Positions 37,439 to 46,519 of a DNA stretch of 64,000 nt are shown here, one piece after another. The DNA is from an uncultured Muribaculaceae bacterium. Lineage in GTDB: Bacteria; Bacteroidota; Bacteroidia; Bacteroidales; Muribaculaceae. Positions within the stretch are counted from its first letter, which is position 1; each line of letters begins with the position of its first letter. The notes beneath the pieces are model-generated. The model was not told the DNA's origin. It searched no databases and was given only the letters and a program-made list of their open reading frames with translations. The translations under genes were made by a program, and so were the position numbers. The stretch is taken from the NCBI GenBank assembly GCA_910584665.1, contig CAJUBL010000002.1, forward strand, positions 1-64,000, read 5' to 3'.

Positions 37439-38872
37439 TTACTTTCCATATACGGCCATGTGACCCACACACCAGTAGCCTCCGTTGACAGGCATTGTTC
37501 CGGCCATGACTTTTCCGTATCCCTGTACGGCACTGAAACGTACTTTCGAGAACGGGAATGATGCATTGTAAGGTCCTACCAGAGAATACATCGTCTCAGG
37601 GTCTATAGCGTCCTTGACATCGGTCTTCTCACCGATCTGCTCCCACTTGCCGGTGCTTTCATTATAGGCATAGACCTTGGCCCATTTCGGGAAACCTCCG
37701 GCCCAGCCCATTGCTTTGTAACGCGGACATAGTTCAAAGGCGATGTTACGCATTTTCTTTTTCAGATTTATCTCTACATACGAGTTGTATGTCTCGTCGT
37801 AGTGGTGACCTTCAAAGTAGCAGGAGTGGAAGAATCTGTCTGCGTTAGGATCGAAGAGACCTTCCATATGATAACCGTCTGTTCCGGGCTGACCGTACAT
37901 GTTTGTATGGCAGCCATTGGCGTCGTCGGGACAGAATGCGTCCTCAGGATCAATGACGAGCGGATACTTTGTATAATCGAATTTTTCCTCGTTTACGATT
38001 ATTATGGTCTCATCCTTGAATTCCAGTCCTGGAGCATTGTTTCGGGTGATGCGTATAGGCAGCGCTGTGTCCTTGCCGGCCTCATCGGGATTGAGTTCGA
38101 TATTGAATGGAGCTGAATCCTCTCCGATTTTGATTTCGACTGTGCCGGGGAATCGGTAAGCTGCTGCGGGCATCATCGTAAGCGATGTGCCGTTAGTGTT
38201 ATTGTATTCATCCAGCAGTGTCGGGTCAACTTCGATCGTACAGTTTATGTCCCATTGAGATATCATAGGCATAGCCACGCGCGTGCTTATCACATCTGAG
38301 GTTGCCGGCATCTGTATGATACCGCCGGTGCTGAAACCTATGGTGGGTATGCTGTATGAGGTCTTTACGAACAGCTGGCAGCTGTTTGGATCTATGCCGC
38401 TGTCATCACTCTCCAGTACTACAGGTATGACCGGGTCGCGTGTCTCATCTGTGTAGGTCTCGTAGAATTTGCCTATCTCCTTAGGATAAAGTATGATATC
38501 GGTTACCTGGTATCCCTGTTTAGGTTCAAAGGATATGGTCTTCGTCGCTCCGCTTGAGCCAAACGAGTAACAGTTGGACGGCAGATATGAATATCCGGCT
38601 CCGCTCTCACTCAGGTAGTCTTTGAACTCATCCTCTGTCATAATGCGTAGCGTAGCGTTGCATGACATCTCGGGCGCGTTGCCACCTTTCATTATGGTTA
38701 TAGGATAGGTTGCCTCATCCTGAACCGAGTATACAGCCATATTCTGGACACCTCCGTCTTTGATTCGCACGACCTTGGCATAGTCCTCGGGGAGGATATC
38801 GTAGGTCTCGGAGCATGATACGGCTGACAGTAACATGACGGCCGCCGCTGAGGCTAAATATATTTTTTTCAT
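37439..38872 (-). CDS. DUF1735-type surface glycan-binding lipoprotein (PUL 1)
   Basis: A 477-residue lipoprotein (MKKIYLASAAAVMLLSAVSC, lipidated Cys near residue 20). Residues about 30-165 form a DUF1735 (BT_3987-like) domain, a second similar beta-rich domain follows to about 290, and the C-terminal part (YVEINLKKKMRNIAFELCPRYKAMGWAGGFPKWAKVYAY) looks like a discoidin-type or DUF4361-like domain. Position directly after SusD and before the enzymes marks it as a surface glycan-binding protein. It is related to the PUL 2 protein at 54010 (shared pattern YAKVVRIKDGG / YSKILYIKDAG and the 'KGG' loop). The ligand is unknown. Confidence 0.85.
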   Translation of the reverse strand: MKKIYLASAAAVMLLSAVSCSETYDILPEDYAKVVRIKDGGVQNMAVYSVQDEATYPITIMKGGNAPEMSCNATLRIMTEDEFKDYLSESGAGYSYLPSNCYSFGSSGATKTISFEPKQGYQVTDIILYPKEIGKFYETYTDETRDPVIPVVLESDDSGIDPNSCQLFVKTSYSIPTIGFSTGGIIQMPATSDVISTRVAMPMISQWDINCTIEVDPTLLDEYNNTNGTSLTMMPAAAYRFPGTVEIKIGEDSAPFNIELNPDEAGKDTALPIRITRNNAPGLEFKDETIIIVNEEKFDYTKYPLVIDPEDAFCPDDANGCHTNMYGQPGTDGYHMEGLFDPNADRFFHSCYFEGHHYDETYNSYVEINLKKKMRNIAFELCPRYKAMGWAGGFPKWAKVYAYNESTGKWEQIGEKTDVKDAIDPETMYSLVGPYNASFPFSKVRFSAVQGYGKVMAGTMPVNGGYWCVGHMAVYGK

Positions 38873-38918
38873 ATTATGCTTCTTCAGTTAATGGTTACAC
38901 AATCTTTGACGCCCGTTA

Positions 38919-40937
38919 TCAGTATCCGGGATTCTGTACACACTGCGGGTTAGCATAAACCTCATCCTGCGGAATAGGATACAGATAGAGTTTGTTGCCC
39001 CAGGTGTAGGGATAGGGAAGGACTACCGGCTTGTTGAATTCCTCGAATGTCGGGTTCTCCTTCTCCAGAATGTTCAGACCCATGCGCTTGCCGTAGCCTA
39101 TGCACTGTTCGCCCTTGAGGTAGCGGCGTATGTCGAAGTAGCGGTGCGACTCGGCGAAGAACTCGATGCGGCGCTCGTTGAGCACCCAGTCAAGGAGCGA
39201 CATGCCGCCCACGCCTATCATATTCTCTCTGAGTGGTTCAGCTCCGGCACGTTCGCGTATCACATTGACGTCATCTATAGCCTGTTGGGTCTTGTCAAGC
39301 TGTGCGGCGGCTTCGGCGCGTATCAGGTAGATCTCGGCCAGACGTATCACCTTGATGGCCTGCTCTGTGAAGCCCATGTAACCGCCGCTGGCCGCGTTGA
39401 TCTGCATAGTGGCTGGCTGATGTTTCTGGTACATATAGCCGGTACATCCGTTGTCGCGCTGCTTGGGCTGGTAGCCGTGGTAGCCGATTATGTCCTTGGC
39501 GTCATTCGGGTTGTGGTTCTGCATGAGGTTGAGGCGAACGGGTTTGCCGTCAATAAGTTTCAGCATGAAGTCTCCGCCGTCGAAACCTATCCAGGCATAG
39601 AAACGTGGCTCACGGTTGACGTTGAGGTTGATGACCTTGTCGCGACGCAGTCCTTCCGACGGCAGGCCCGCACTTTCATACCAGCGGGACTCGGGGGTGA
39701 AGTTCGGGTCATTCTCAGGGAGATAACCGTCTTTGGTAAGGAAGTGGGTCACTGCATTGAGTGTGGGATTGAGTGCGCCGTTGCCTGACTGGATCTCGGC
39801 TCCGGCCTTCATCATGTTAGGCGGCATGGCGGGGTTGTGCAGCCACATCGTGCCGGCATAGTAATTATTGTCGACAATCATTTCCCATATCGACTCGTTG
39901 TTACCCTCGCCTTTGCCTGTGCAGAACAGAGATTTCATGCGAAGCACCGAGCGTTTGAAGTCATCATCAACATTTCCGGGAATCCAGTAATGATCCAGAT
40001 CGGTGTTCTTCTCCAGATAGTCTCCTTTGTAGATCTCATTGTTACCTTTTGACTCGGCAAATCTGATGGCTTCGTCGGCGGCATCATAGGCGCGCTGCCA
40101 TTTGGCCTTGTCAAATGTGCGGCTTACGAGTTCGGTGCCGTATCCGGGTGTCTCGAAGTTGGTGTTCCTGAAGTCGGTATACGGGAACTGTCCGTTCCAC
40201 AGCGGCGATGCGGCGATGAGATACATCTGGGCCTTGATTGCCTTACATATGGCTTTGGTCATGCGGCCGGTCTCTGCTTCGATACGGTAGTCGGGAAGAT
40301 CCTTCTCTGCCTCGTCGAGCTGGTCGGCGATCCAGTCGACACAGTAATCGAAGTGGTAACGGCCCTTATATCCTGAGGTCGGGGTGCCCATGCTTACGCG
40401 TGAGTCGCATATCACGATCGGACCATAGCGGCGCAACAGCAGGAAGTGGTAGTAGGCGATCAGCGCTTTTGCCTCGGCACGCCATTCGGCGGCCTCGCCG
40501 GCATCGACAATTCCGCGGCCTACGACATTGCACTCATCCATCTTGTCGAGGAACAGCAGGCACTGGCCTATCCCCTTGTAATAGTGTGTCCACACGGGAT
40601 TGTTCTTCGACGCGCTCAGTGTGTTGAGCAGTATAAGACCCGCATAGCCGTTCGAGCCGCCATCGGTAGCCCATGTGTGAGGGTTCAGGATATCGTCGTT
40701 GGCAAACACCAGATCACTCAGGTAGAAATAGTAAGGAAGTTCCGATGAGGCTACATTGGTCATGGGATTGTAGCAGGAGTACAGAAAACCGAGTGCGTTG
40801 GTATGATTCTCCATACCGTCGTTGACTCCCACCTGCTCCGGCGGTACGATATCAAGATAGTTGCACGATGACACTCCTACAGCCGATGCTGTAAGCAGCG
40901 ATATCATCGTTCCGGTAAAAATATTCTTTAGTTTCAT
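38919..40937 (-). CDS. SusD/RagB-family outer-membrane lipoprotein (PUL 1)
   Basis: A 672-residue SusD-like lipoprotein from the chosen Met (MKLKNIFTGTMISLL), lipobox VSSC. The TPR-like SusD fold is indicated by LIAYYHFLLLRRYGPIVI (the canonical RAYYYF-type motif), ICKAIKAQMYLIAASPLWNGQFP, VIRLAEIYLIRAEAAAQL and NVIRERAGAEPL, and the ending RIEFFAESHRYFDIRRYL. SusD caps the SusC barrel and delivers glycan. It follows SusC with 13 nt between stop and start, the usual SusCD order. An upstream Met at 40949 would overlap less well with the signal peptide. Confidence 0.96.
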   Translation of the reverse strand: MKLKNIFTGTMISLLTASAVGVSSCNYLDIVPPEQVGVNDGMENHTNALGFLYSCYNPMTNVASSELPYYFYLSDLVFANDDILNPHTWATDGGSNGYAGLILLNTLSASKNNPVWTHYYKGIGQCLLFLDKMDECNVVGRGIVDAGEAAEWRAEAKALIAYYHFLLLRRYGPIVICDSRVSMGTPTSGYKGRYHFDYCVDWIADQLDEAEKDLPDYRIEAETGRMTKAICKAIKAQMYLIAASPLWNGQFPYTDFRNTNFETPGYGTELVSRTFDKAKWQRAYDAADEAIRFAESKGNNEIYKGDYLEKNTDLDHYWIPGNVDDDFKRSVLRMKSLFCTGKGEGNNESIWEMIVDNNYYAGTMWLHNPAMPPNMMKAGAEIQSGNGALNPTLNAVTHFLTKDGYLPENDPNFTPESRWYESAGLPSEGLRRDKVINLNVNREPRFYAWIGFDGGDFMLKLIDGKPVRLNLMQNHNPNDAKDIIGYHGYQPKQRDNGCTGYMYQKHQPATMQINAASGGYMGFTEQAIKVIRLAEIYLIRAEAAAQLDKTQQAIDDVNVIRERAGAEPLRENMIGVGGMSLLDWVLNERRIEFFAESHRYFDIRRYLKGEQCIGYGKRMGLNILEKENPTFEEFNKPVVLPYPYTWGNKLYLYPIPQDEVYANPQCVQNPGY

Positions 40938-40950
40938 AACTGTAATCATT

Positions 40951-43900
40951 TTAAAGTTTGAACTGTACTCCGACTGTCACTTGCTTCTGGGTAGGATAGG
41001 TAGTCCATGATGACATCTCGGGATCCCAGTATTTGAATGGGGTGAACAGCAGCAGGTTGTTGCCCTGTACATATACGCGTCCGTACTTGAAGCTGTATCC
41101 GAGTTCGAGATTGCGCAGGCGCAGGAACGAGGCGTCGCGTACCCAGTGGGTTGATGCCACTGTGTTGTTAACGATCTCTCCGTAGTTGAGGCCCATACGC
41201 GGATACTCGACATTGAAATCAGGATTGCGTGGATCGAAGTGGCTATCGTAGATCCACTGGAACATGTTGTTGGCCTCTGACGACACCTGTTTGTTGAACG
41301 GATCGATGCCGTTGACACATATCTTACGCTTGGCCGAACCGGTGAAGAAGAAACCGAAGTCCCACTGCTTCCAGTTGACGGTAGCGCCGAAACCGTATTG
41401 CAGACGTGGTGTCCAGCCGTATTCAGAGATCATCGTCTGGTCGTCGGGCGTGATCTGGCCGTCTCCGTTGAGGTCGCGGTACTTGATATCACCCACCATC
41501 ACCTGTGAACCAAGGCTCTGTACCGGACTGTTCTTTATCTCATCCTCGCTCTGGAAAAGTCCCTCGGCGATGTAGCCGCGCAGATAATTCATAGGCAGAC
41601 CGGTGGAGAAGAGCCACGGATACTTGTACTGCAGTTCGTCACCGTCGACAAGTTTGTTCCTGTTGTAGGTGAAGTTTCCGTTGAACGATATCGACAGATC
41701 CTGTGTCAGTGCCTTTGTGTAGGTGATGCTGCCTTCGATACCGCGGTTATCCACACGACCCACAGGTCCGTAAGGTACAGCCGCTCCGTAACCCAGGGAG
41801 TTGGGCCATGACTGGCGGCGCATGAGGATGTCATAACGGCGGTCATAGAAATAGTCAAGGGTGATATTCAGGTCGTTGAACAGGCGCAGGTCAACACCGA
41901 TGTCAAGTTTCTTGACTTTCTCCCAGCCGAGATCGGGAAGACCTATATAGCTCAGTTCGGGACCTCCGAGTTTCGTGCCTTTGCCCAGCGAGCCGCCGGC
42001 ACCGGGACGCCACGGAAGTTTGTTCAGATCGTTGTCCGATATCTGGTCATAGTAGAAGAAGTAGAGGCTGGTTCCGGGAGGTGTGAGATTGTCACTGCCT
42101 ACGAGACCGTATGATCCGCGTATCTTGAAGAACGAAACGATGGGTTTGATAGGCTCCCAGAATTTTTCTCCCGATACTACCCATCCTATTGAGCCGGCTG
42201 GGAAGAAGCCGTAGCGGTGCCCCTTGGCAAGACGCTCCGTGCCGTTGTAGCCGAAGTTGAACTCGAGAAGATAACGGTGACCGTAGTCGTAGGTGACACG
42301 TCCCGAGAAACCCTGGTTACGGTTGGGCAGTACGTCATTGCGGTACTCACGCATGCGGTACAGTGCTACGGCGTTTATCTCGTGTTCGCCGAAACGGCGG
42401 TCCCAGTTGATGTTGGCCTGCAGCTCGAAAGTGCTGTTTGACGCACGCGATATACCCGACTGGTTGATGTAGTTTGAGCCTTCGGGAGTAGCTTTCTTAA
42501 GATCGAAAATGGGGTTCTGCCAGTCTTCGACATTTCTGGTAAGGGGTACATAGCGGTAGGGAGTGATGCTGCGGGAGTAGCTCGATGCCGAGTAGTTCTT
42601 GAAGTTTACCCATGCATTGAATTTCAGTCCCTTGGTGATCATTGCCAGATCCTGGTCGATCTTCACCACCGCATTGACGGTGTTGCCGTTGAACTGACGG
42701 AATGAGGTCATCATGTCGGCCCACGGGTTGGTCATGAACTGGTTGTTGGAGTTCTCGTAGGTGCCGTACAGAACGTGGTTGTAACCGTCACGTGCCGGAA
42801 GCTCGGGAGACATGATCACCGGGTTGATGTTCATGGCGTTATAGAAGAAATTGTACGAGTCGACATTCGGTTCGGTGGTCTGCTGTATCTGTGCGTTCAG
42901 GTTCATCGACACCGTTGTGCTCTTTGTCAGCTTGTAAGAGATGTTGTTCTGGAACGAGTAGTTGTAATTCTGTTTCTGGTTGTTCCAGGAGTAACGTTTT
43001 TCAGTGTTGTAGTGGCCGTCCTCGTGCTTGAAATCGAAAGCCATGTAATATTTCACCTTGCTGCCGCCGCCCGATACGTTCACATTGACACGCTGACGCA
43101 TCGCCATCTTCTTGAACAGCACGTCCTGCCAGTTGACATTCGGGTACAGGTAGGGATTGATGCCCGAACGGGTACGCTCTATGTCTTCCTCCGTGTAACG
43201 TGGCGTTATCTGGGTGTTACGTGACCATTCGGCCAGGTTGTACATCTCCATGTAGGTGGGACCGTCGACAAAGTCCGGAAGCTTGCCCATGAAGTTGAAC
43301 GAGTTTTCGACGTTCACGTTGATCTTTGTCTTGGTGTTGTAGTCTCCGGTTTTGGTGGTGATGATCATCACACCGTTGGCACCGCGGGCTCCGTATATGG
43401 CAGTGGCCGACGCATCTTTGAGCACCGAGAAACTCTGGATGTTTTCGGCCGGGATATTGTTGAGGTCGCTGGCGCTTATCTCCACGTCGTCAAGGAGAAT
43501 GAGCGGAGTGGCGCTCTTGCCGGCGAAGTTGGAGATTCCGCGTATATAGAAATCGGCTCCGCTGCCCGGCTCGCCGCTGCTGTTGTTGGCATATACACCG
43601 GCAAACTTACCGGCGAGATTCAGGGTCAGTGCCGAGGTCGACGATTTCAGCTCCAGTCCCGATACGGTCGATATGGCGCCGGTCACCGACACCTTCTTCT
43701 GTATGCCCGAGCCCGTAACGACAACCTCGTTCAGTGACTGTGTGGCGGGATCAAGTTCTACCTTGACATCCGAGATTCCGCTTATGGGTACTTCTTTGGG
43801 CTGATATCCCACATAGGACACCACCAGAAACGATTCGTCGTCCTTGGGAGTATAAGATAAGGAGAATTTGCCGTCGAAGTCTGTACGGGTGCCTACTCCC

Positions 43901-44142
43901 GACTGGCCTTTCAGCAATATGGTAGCTCCGATAAGAGGTTCGCCGGTAGTCTTGTCGACGATGACTCCCTCAATCTGTTTCGCCTCTTTTCCGCCTTGCG
44001 GTTGAGGGCTGGAAGGGGAGATGGCAGTAGCCGCAGCTTCTGCATTATCCATCCCGGGATAGCGATCTGCCTTTACGTCGGTGACGTAAAGCAGAGAAAG
44101 GGCAGCGGTTGCTGCTAAGGTTATTCTACATTCCTTTCTCAT
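40951..44142 (-). CDS. SusC/RagA-family TonB-dependent glycan transporter (PUL 1)
   Basis: A 1063-residue outer-membrane beta-barrel. A signal peptide (MRKECRITLAATAALSLLYVTDVKA) is followed by a CarboxypepD_reg-like domain (IEGVIVDKTTGEPLIGATILLKGQSGVGTRTDFDGKFSL), a TonB-box-like SLNEVVVTGSGIQKK, the plug (DFYIRGISNFAGKSATPLILLDDVE, KDASATAIYGARGANGVMIITTK) and the barrel ending in VTVGVQFKL. There is no STN domain, fitting regulation by an HTCS rather than by an ECF sigma. It is the first gene of the operon behind the second copy of the 29-bp box. It resembles the PUL 2 SusC, sharing long barrel stretches such as RNQGFSGRVTYD. Confidence 0.97.
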   Translation of the reverse strand: MRKECRITLAATAALSLLYVTDVKADRYPGMDNAEAAATAISPSSPQPQGGKEAKQIEGVIVDKTTGEPLIGATILLKGQSGVGTRTDFDGKFSLSYTPKDDESFLVVSYVGYQPKEVPISGISDVKVELDPATQSLNEVVVTGSGIQKKVSVTGAISTVSGLELKSSTSALTLNLAGKFAGVYANNSSGEPGSGADFYIRGISNFAGKSATPLILLDDVEISASDLNNIPAENIQSFSVLKDASATAIYGARGANGVMIITTKTGDYNTKTKINVNVENSFNFMGKLPDFVDGPTYMEMYNLAEWSRNTQITPRYTEEDIERTRSGINPYLYPNVNWQDVLFKKMAMRQRVNVNVSGGGSKVKYYMAFDFKHEDGHYNTEKRYSWNNQKQNYNYSFQNNISYKLTKSTTVSMNLNAQIQQTTEPNVDSYNFFYNAMNINPVIMSPELPARDGYNHVLYGTYENSNNQFMTNPWADMMTSFRQFNGNTVNAVVKIDQDLAMITKGLKFNAWVNFKNYSASSYSRSITPYRYVPLTRNVEDWQNPIFDLKKATPEGSNYINQSGISRASNSTFELQANINWDRRFGEHEINAVALYRMREYRNDVLPNRNQGFSGRVTYDYGHRYLLEFNFGYNGTERLAKGHRYGFFPAGSIGWVVSGEKFWEPIKPIVSFFKIRGSYGLVGSDNLTPPGTSLYFFYYDQISDNDLNKLPWRPGAGGSLGKGTKLGGPELSYIGLPDLGWEKVKKLDIGVDLRLFNDLNITLDYFYDRRYDILMRRQSWPNSLGYGAAVPYGPVGRVDNRGIEGSITYTKALTQDLSISFNGNFTYNRNKLVDGDELQYKYPWLFSTGLPMNYLRGYIAEGLFQSEDEIKNSPVQSLGSQVMVGDIKYRDLNGDGQITPDDQTMISEYGWTPRLQYGFGATVNWKQWDFGFFFTGSAKRKICVNGIDPFNKQVSSEANNMFQWIYDSHFDPRNPDFNVEYPRMGLNYGEIVNNTVASTHWVRDASFLRLRNLELGYSFKYGRVYVQGNNLLLFTPFKYWDPEMSSWTTYPTQKQVTVGVQFKL

Positions 44143-44239
44143 GGTTGATTGATTTAAGTATTATTAAAATGTGAAAAATTGTGTTGTCCTGCATTGCTGT
44201 TGATGAATTGGCCCGGTCGTGTCCGGTTGTTAACACGGT

Positions 44240-44247
44240 CAAAAATA
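44240..44247 (-). promoter_or_regulatory. -7 element of the SusC1 operon
   Basis: TATTTTTG on the minus strand, 97 nt upstream of the SusC start. It is the same octamer as at 28101-28108, with no -33 TTG. Confidence 0.65.
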
Positions 44248-44277
44248 CTATGTCTCTGAAAAACACGCGTGTCTGAG

Positions 44278-44306
44278 AGTACAAAATGTGTTCGATATCA
44301 TACAGA
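44278..44306 (-). promoter_or_regulatory. Candidate HTCS-binding box, copy 2
   Basis: Matches 28139-28167 at 26 of 29 positions; includes gttcgatatcatacaga at 44290-44306 and agtacaaaa at 44278-44286. The spacing to the -7 element is again exactly 30 nt. A further inverted copy of its core (atatcgaac, 44334-44342, pairing with gttcgatat 44290-44298) lies 35 nt away, a possible second half-site present only here. Confidence 0.7.
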
Positions 44307-44430
44307 ACATACAATTGCATGCAAATTTGTAGCATATCGAACACTCCGGGGGTGCACTTTGATTAAGTGTCTTTTTAACAATTGTTATAAAACAGAATGT
44401 GTGTTTTTACGTTAACAGATAAGATAACTA

Positions 44431-44721
44431 ATGGATTTGATTATGGACTTATGGATTAATATAATCGGTACGGCAGCCGCCATATGCATGATATGCGGAT
44501 ACGTACCACAGGCATTTCATACCATACGTACCCGCGAGACCGATGCAATAGCTATGCCGACATTCATCATGCTCGGTCTCGGCAGTGTTTTCTTCGTTGT
44601 ACAGGGGGCGATGACGGCCAACTGGCCGCTTGTAGTGACAAACACTATAACGACAGTCGCCAGTATCATAATTGTATTTATAAAGATACATAACGACCGC
44701 AAGAAAAAACGCCGTCTGTAG
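44431..44721 (+). CDS. SemiSWEET-like sugar transporter
   Basis: A 96-residue membrane protein with three hydrophobic segments (WINIIGTAAAICMICGYVP; FIMLGLGSVFFVVQGA; VVTNTITTVASIIIVFIKI) and the PQ-loop motif GYVPQAFHTIRTRETDAI. This is the SemiSWEET layout: a three-helix unit that dimerises to pass small sugars across the inner membrane. A second in-frame Met at 44443 (MDLWINI) is a plausible alternative start. It lies between the two PULs and converges with the MscS gene; a role in uptake of PUL products is only inferred. Its basic tail (NDRKKKRRL) faces the cytoplasm. Confidence 0.85.
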   Translation: MDLIMDLWINIIGTAAAICMICGYVPQAFHTIRTRETDAIAMPTFIMLGLGSVFFVVQGAMTANWPLVVTNTITTVASIIIVFIKIHNDRKKKRRL

Positions 44722-44740
44722 ATATGATGGGACAGATACA

Positions 44741-44780
44741 ATTCAGGCCCGTGACGCAGACTGTTGTCACGGGCCTGAAT
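44741..44780. terminator. Bidirectional terminator between SemiSWEET and MscS genes
   Basis: A perfect 15-bp stem, 44741-44755 with 44766-44780, and a 10-nt loop. T-rich sequence flanks it on both sides, so it can end the transcripts of both converging genes. Confidence 0.85.
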
Positions 44781-44782
44781 TA

Positions 44783-46264
44783 TTATTGATTCTGTGATGT
44801 GGCTTTGTCCGGATCCGGTTGAGTGTCTGTCTGCGGACCTGGAGCATCCGGCGACTGGAAGAAAGGACGTGGTATACCGAATACGCGGTCTATGTCTCTC
44901 CCGGGGCTCAGATAACCGTCTACCACAGTGTCGCGTCCCGATGGATTCTCAAAGGTGTACAGTTCGAACCGGGGCAGCATTGCCGCTATGTGTTCGAAGA
45001 CGAGGCTCTGTATACCTTCATAAGGAAACCAGCGGGATGTCGCAGTGAAACAATAGACCTGCAGCGGTATGCCGGACGAGGTCTGTGCGAGAGTCGATAT
45101 GAAACAGTCATTGTTATGGGAAATATTCGGATTGGCGTCGAGCCACATCTTAAGATACGCACGGAACAGACCCAGATTGGTATCGAGACTGCCGTCGGCA
45201 AGTCCGTCCGGATTGTCGACATCGGCCACGCGGCCGGCCGCTTTCTGCTGTAGTTTACGGGTGATGTATTCGTCCATCATGGGCACACGTCGTATTCTGT
45301 CGAGCATGTCCGGGGTAGAAGGCAATATGCTGTCTGCATCGATCATGTAGCTGCGGCATATACGTCTGGTGTTGCTCTGCTGCATGGTGCTGTAGTTGGT
45401 GAAACCGGCGCTTATCAGGCTGTATGGAGGCAGGGTGGTGGTAGTCTTGTCCCAGTTAAGTACCTTTACCGCCACGAGCGATACGTCCTGCACTGTTCCG
45501 TTGGCTTTTGTTCCTGGAACCTCGATCCAGTCGCCTAAATGCAGACTGTCGTTCTCCGACAGCTGTATCCCGGCCACGAGCGACAGAATGTCATTCTTGA
45601 ATATCAGCATCAGGACAGCAGAGAACGCACCGAGCCCGGTGAGCAGTTTTGCCGGCGATCTGTCTGCCAGGATTGCGATTATGATGATTGTCCCGATGAT
45701 CCAGATTATTCCTTTGGCAAGCTGGGCTATGCCGCCGAGCGGCAGTTTGCGCTTGTTTGCACGGGCATCGACACTCTGCCATATGGCCATTATGACAGCA
45801 TTTATGGCGTGACATACGACAAAGACGATATAGCATATGGTTATTTTTGTGAGTATCCCTGCGAGACTATTGTGATTCGACAGTGTGAATTCGATGAGTA
45901 TCAGGAATATCAGTGGCGGAACCAGCCGGCATATCTTATGGAAGAAATGCTGGCGTGTGAGTGCCTGGTAGGTGACGGCACTCCATTTCTGAGCTATTGT
46001 TTCGGCAATTTTCAGTATAACCCACTGGCAGGCTATACCTGCGACGATAGCGATGCCGAGTACTACCGCGGCATAGATGAAGGTGACGAGATTCGGGTCG
46101 TGGTTCAGTCCGAAAACTCCGAGTATCCAGTTTACTATCCCCATAGTGAACTCCGATATGTCACGTGACAGACCGTCGCGTTCTCCTATGAATTGTGTTA
46201 TTGTGTCGGCAGGATGCCGGGATGCCTCTGACAGGGCGGAAATCGTGATGAATGCTGTGTTCAT
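44783..46264 (-). CDS. MscS-family mechanosensitive ion channel
   Basis: From the chosen Met (MNTAFITISALSEASRHP) a 493-residue protein. Membrane segments include LVTFIYAAVVLGIAIVAGIACQWVIL, LVPPLIFLILIEFTL, ITICYIVFVVCHAINAVIMAI and LAKGIIWIIGTIIIIAIL. The pore helix and MscS core follow: LTGLGAFSAVLMLIFKNDILSLVAGIQL, then the beta domain SLHLGDWIEVPGTKANGTVQDVSLVAVKVLNWDKTTTTLPPY. It is longer than E. coli MscS, with extra N-terminal helices and an insertion around residue 370, as in YbdG-type channels. The family releases solutes on osmotic downshock. The longer start at 46408 adds residues that do not look like coding sequence. Confidence 0.88.
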   Translation of the reverse strand: MNTAFITISALSEASRHPADTITQFIGERDGLSRDISEFTMGIVNWILGVFGLNHDPNLVTFIYAAVVLGIAIVAGIACQWVILKIAETIAQKWSAVTYQALTRQHFFHKICRLVPPLIFLILIEFTLSNHNSLAGILTKITICYIVFVVCHAINAVIMAIWQSVDARANKRKLPLGGIAQLAKGIIWIIGTIIIIAILADRSPAKLLTGLGAFSAVLMLIFKNDILSLVAGIQLSENDSLHLGDWIEVPGTKANGTVQDVSLVAVKVLNWDKTTTTLPPYSLISAGFTNYSTMQQSNTRRICRSYMIDADSILPSTPDMLDRIRRVPMMDEYITRKLQQKAAGRVADVDNPDGLADGSLDTNLGLFRAYLKMWLDANPNISHNNDCFISTLAQTSSGIPLQVYCFTATSRWFPYEGIQSLVFEHIAAMLPRFELYTFENPSGRDTVVDGYLSPGRDIDRVFGIPRPFFQSPDAPGPQTDTQPDPDKATSQNQ

Positions 46265-46483
46265 AGTCCGAATGATTAAGTGTTTGTTATGAAACAAGCT
46301 ATAAGAGTGTGTCTGGGCTTGTGTTCTGAGTTCCGACATGCTCTGTAACCAGACATATCCTTTGCAGGGTAACCTGAGTAACCCTTCATTATGGAAGACA
46401 AAATACACCTCTGTGTGGTTGGATACGCAACCTGTGTTTAACTAAATTTAACTGTAGATATATCAAAAAAGTGTAAAAAAATA
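46265..46483. other. Intergenic upstream region of the MscS channel gene
   Basis: Holds the 5' side of the MscS gene and an A/T-rich stretch (46440-46483). I see no gene, no clear TAnnTTTG element on the minus strand and no repeat here. Confidence 0.4.
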
Positions 46484-46514
46484 TTGTGTGTTTCTGCCGC
46501 ATGAAGTAACTTTG
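46484..46514 (+). promoter_or_regulatory. Consensus promoter of a probable small RNA
   Basis: TTG 46484-46486, a 20-nt spacer and TAACTTTG 46507-46514, an exact match to the Bacteroidota consensus. Transcription would start around 46520. No coding gene begins before the terminator at 46710-46757. Confidence 0.65.
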
Positions 46515-46519
46515 CCGTT

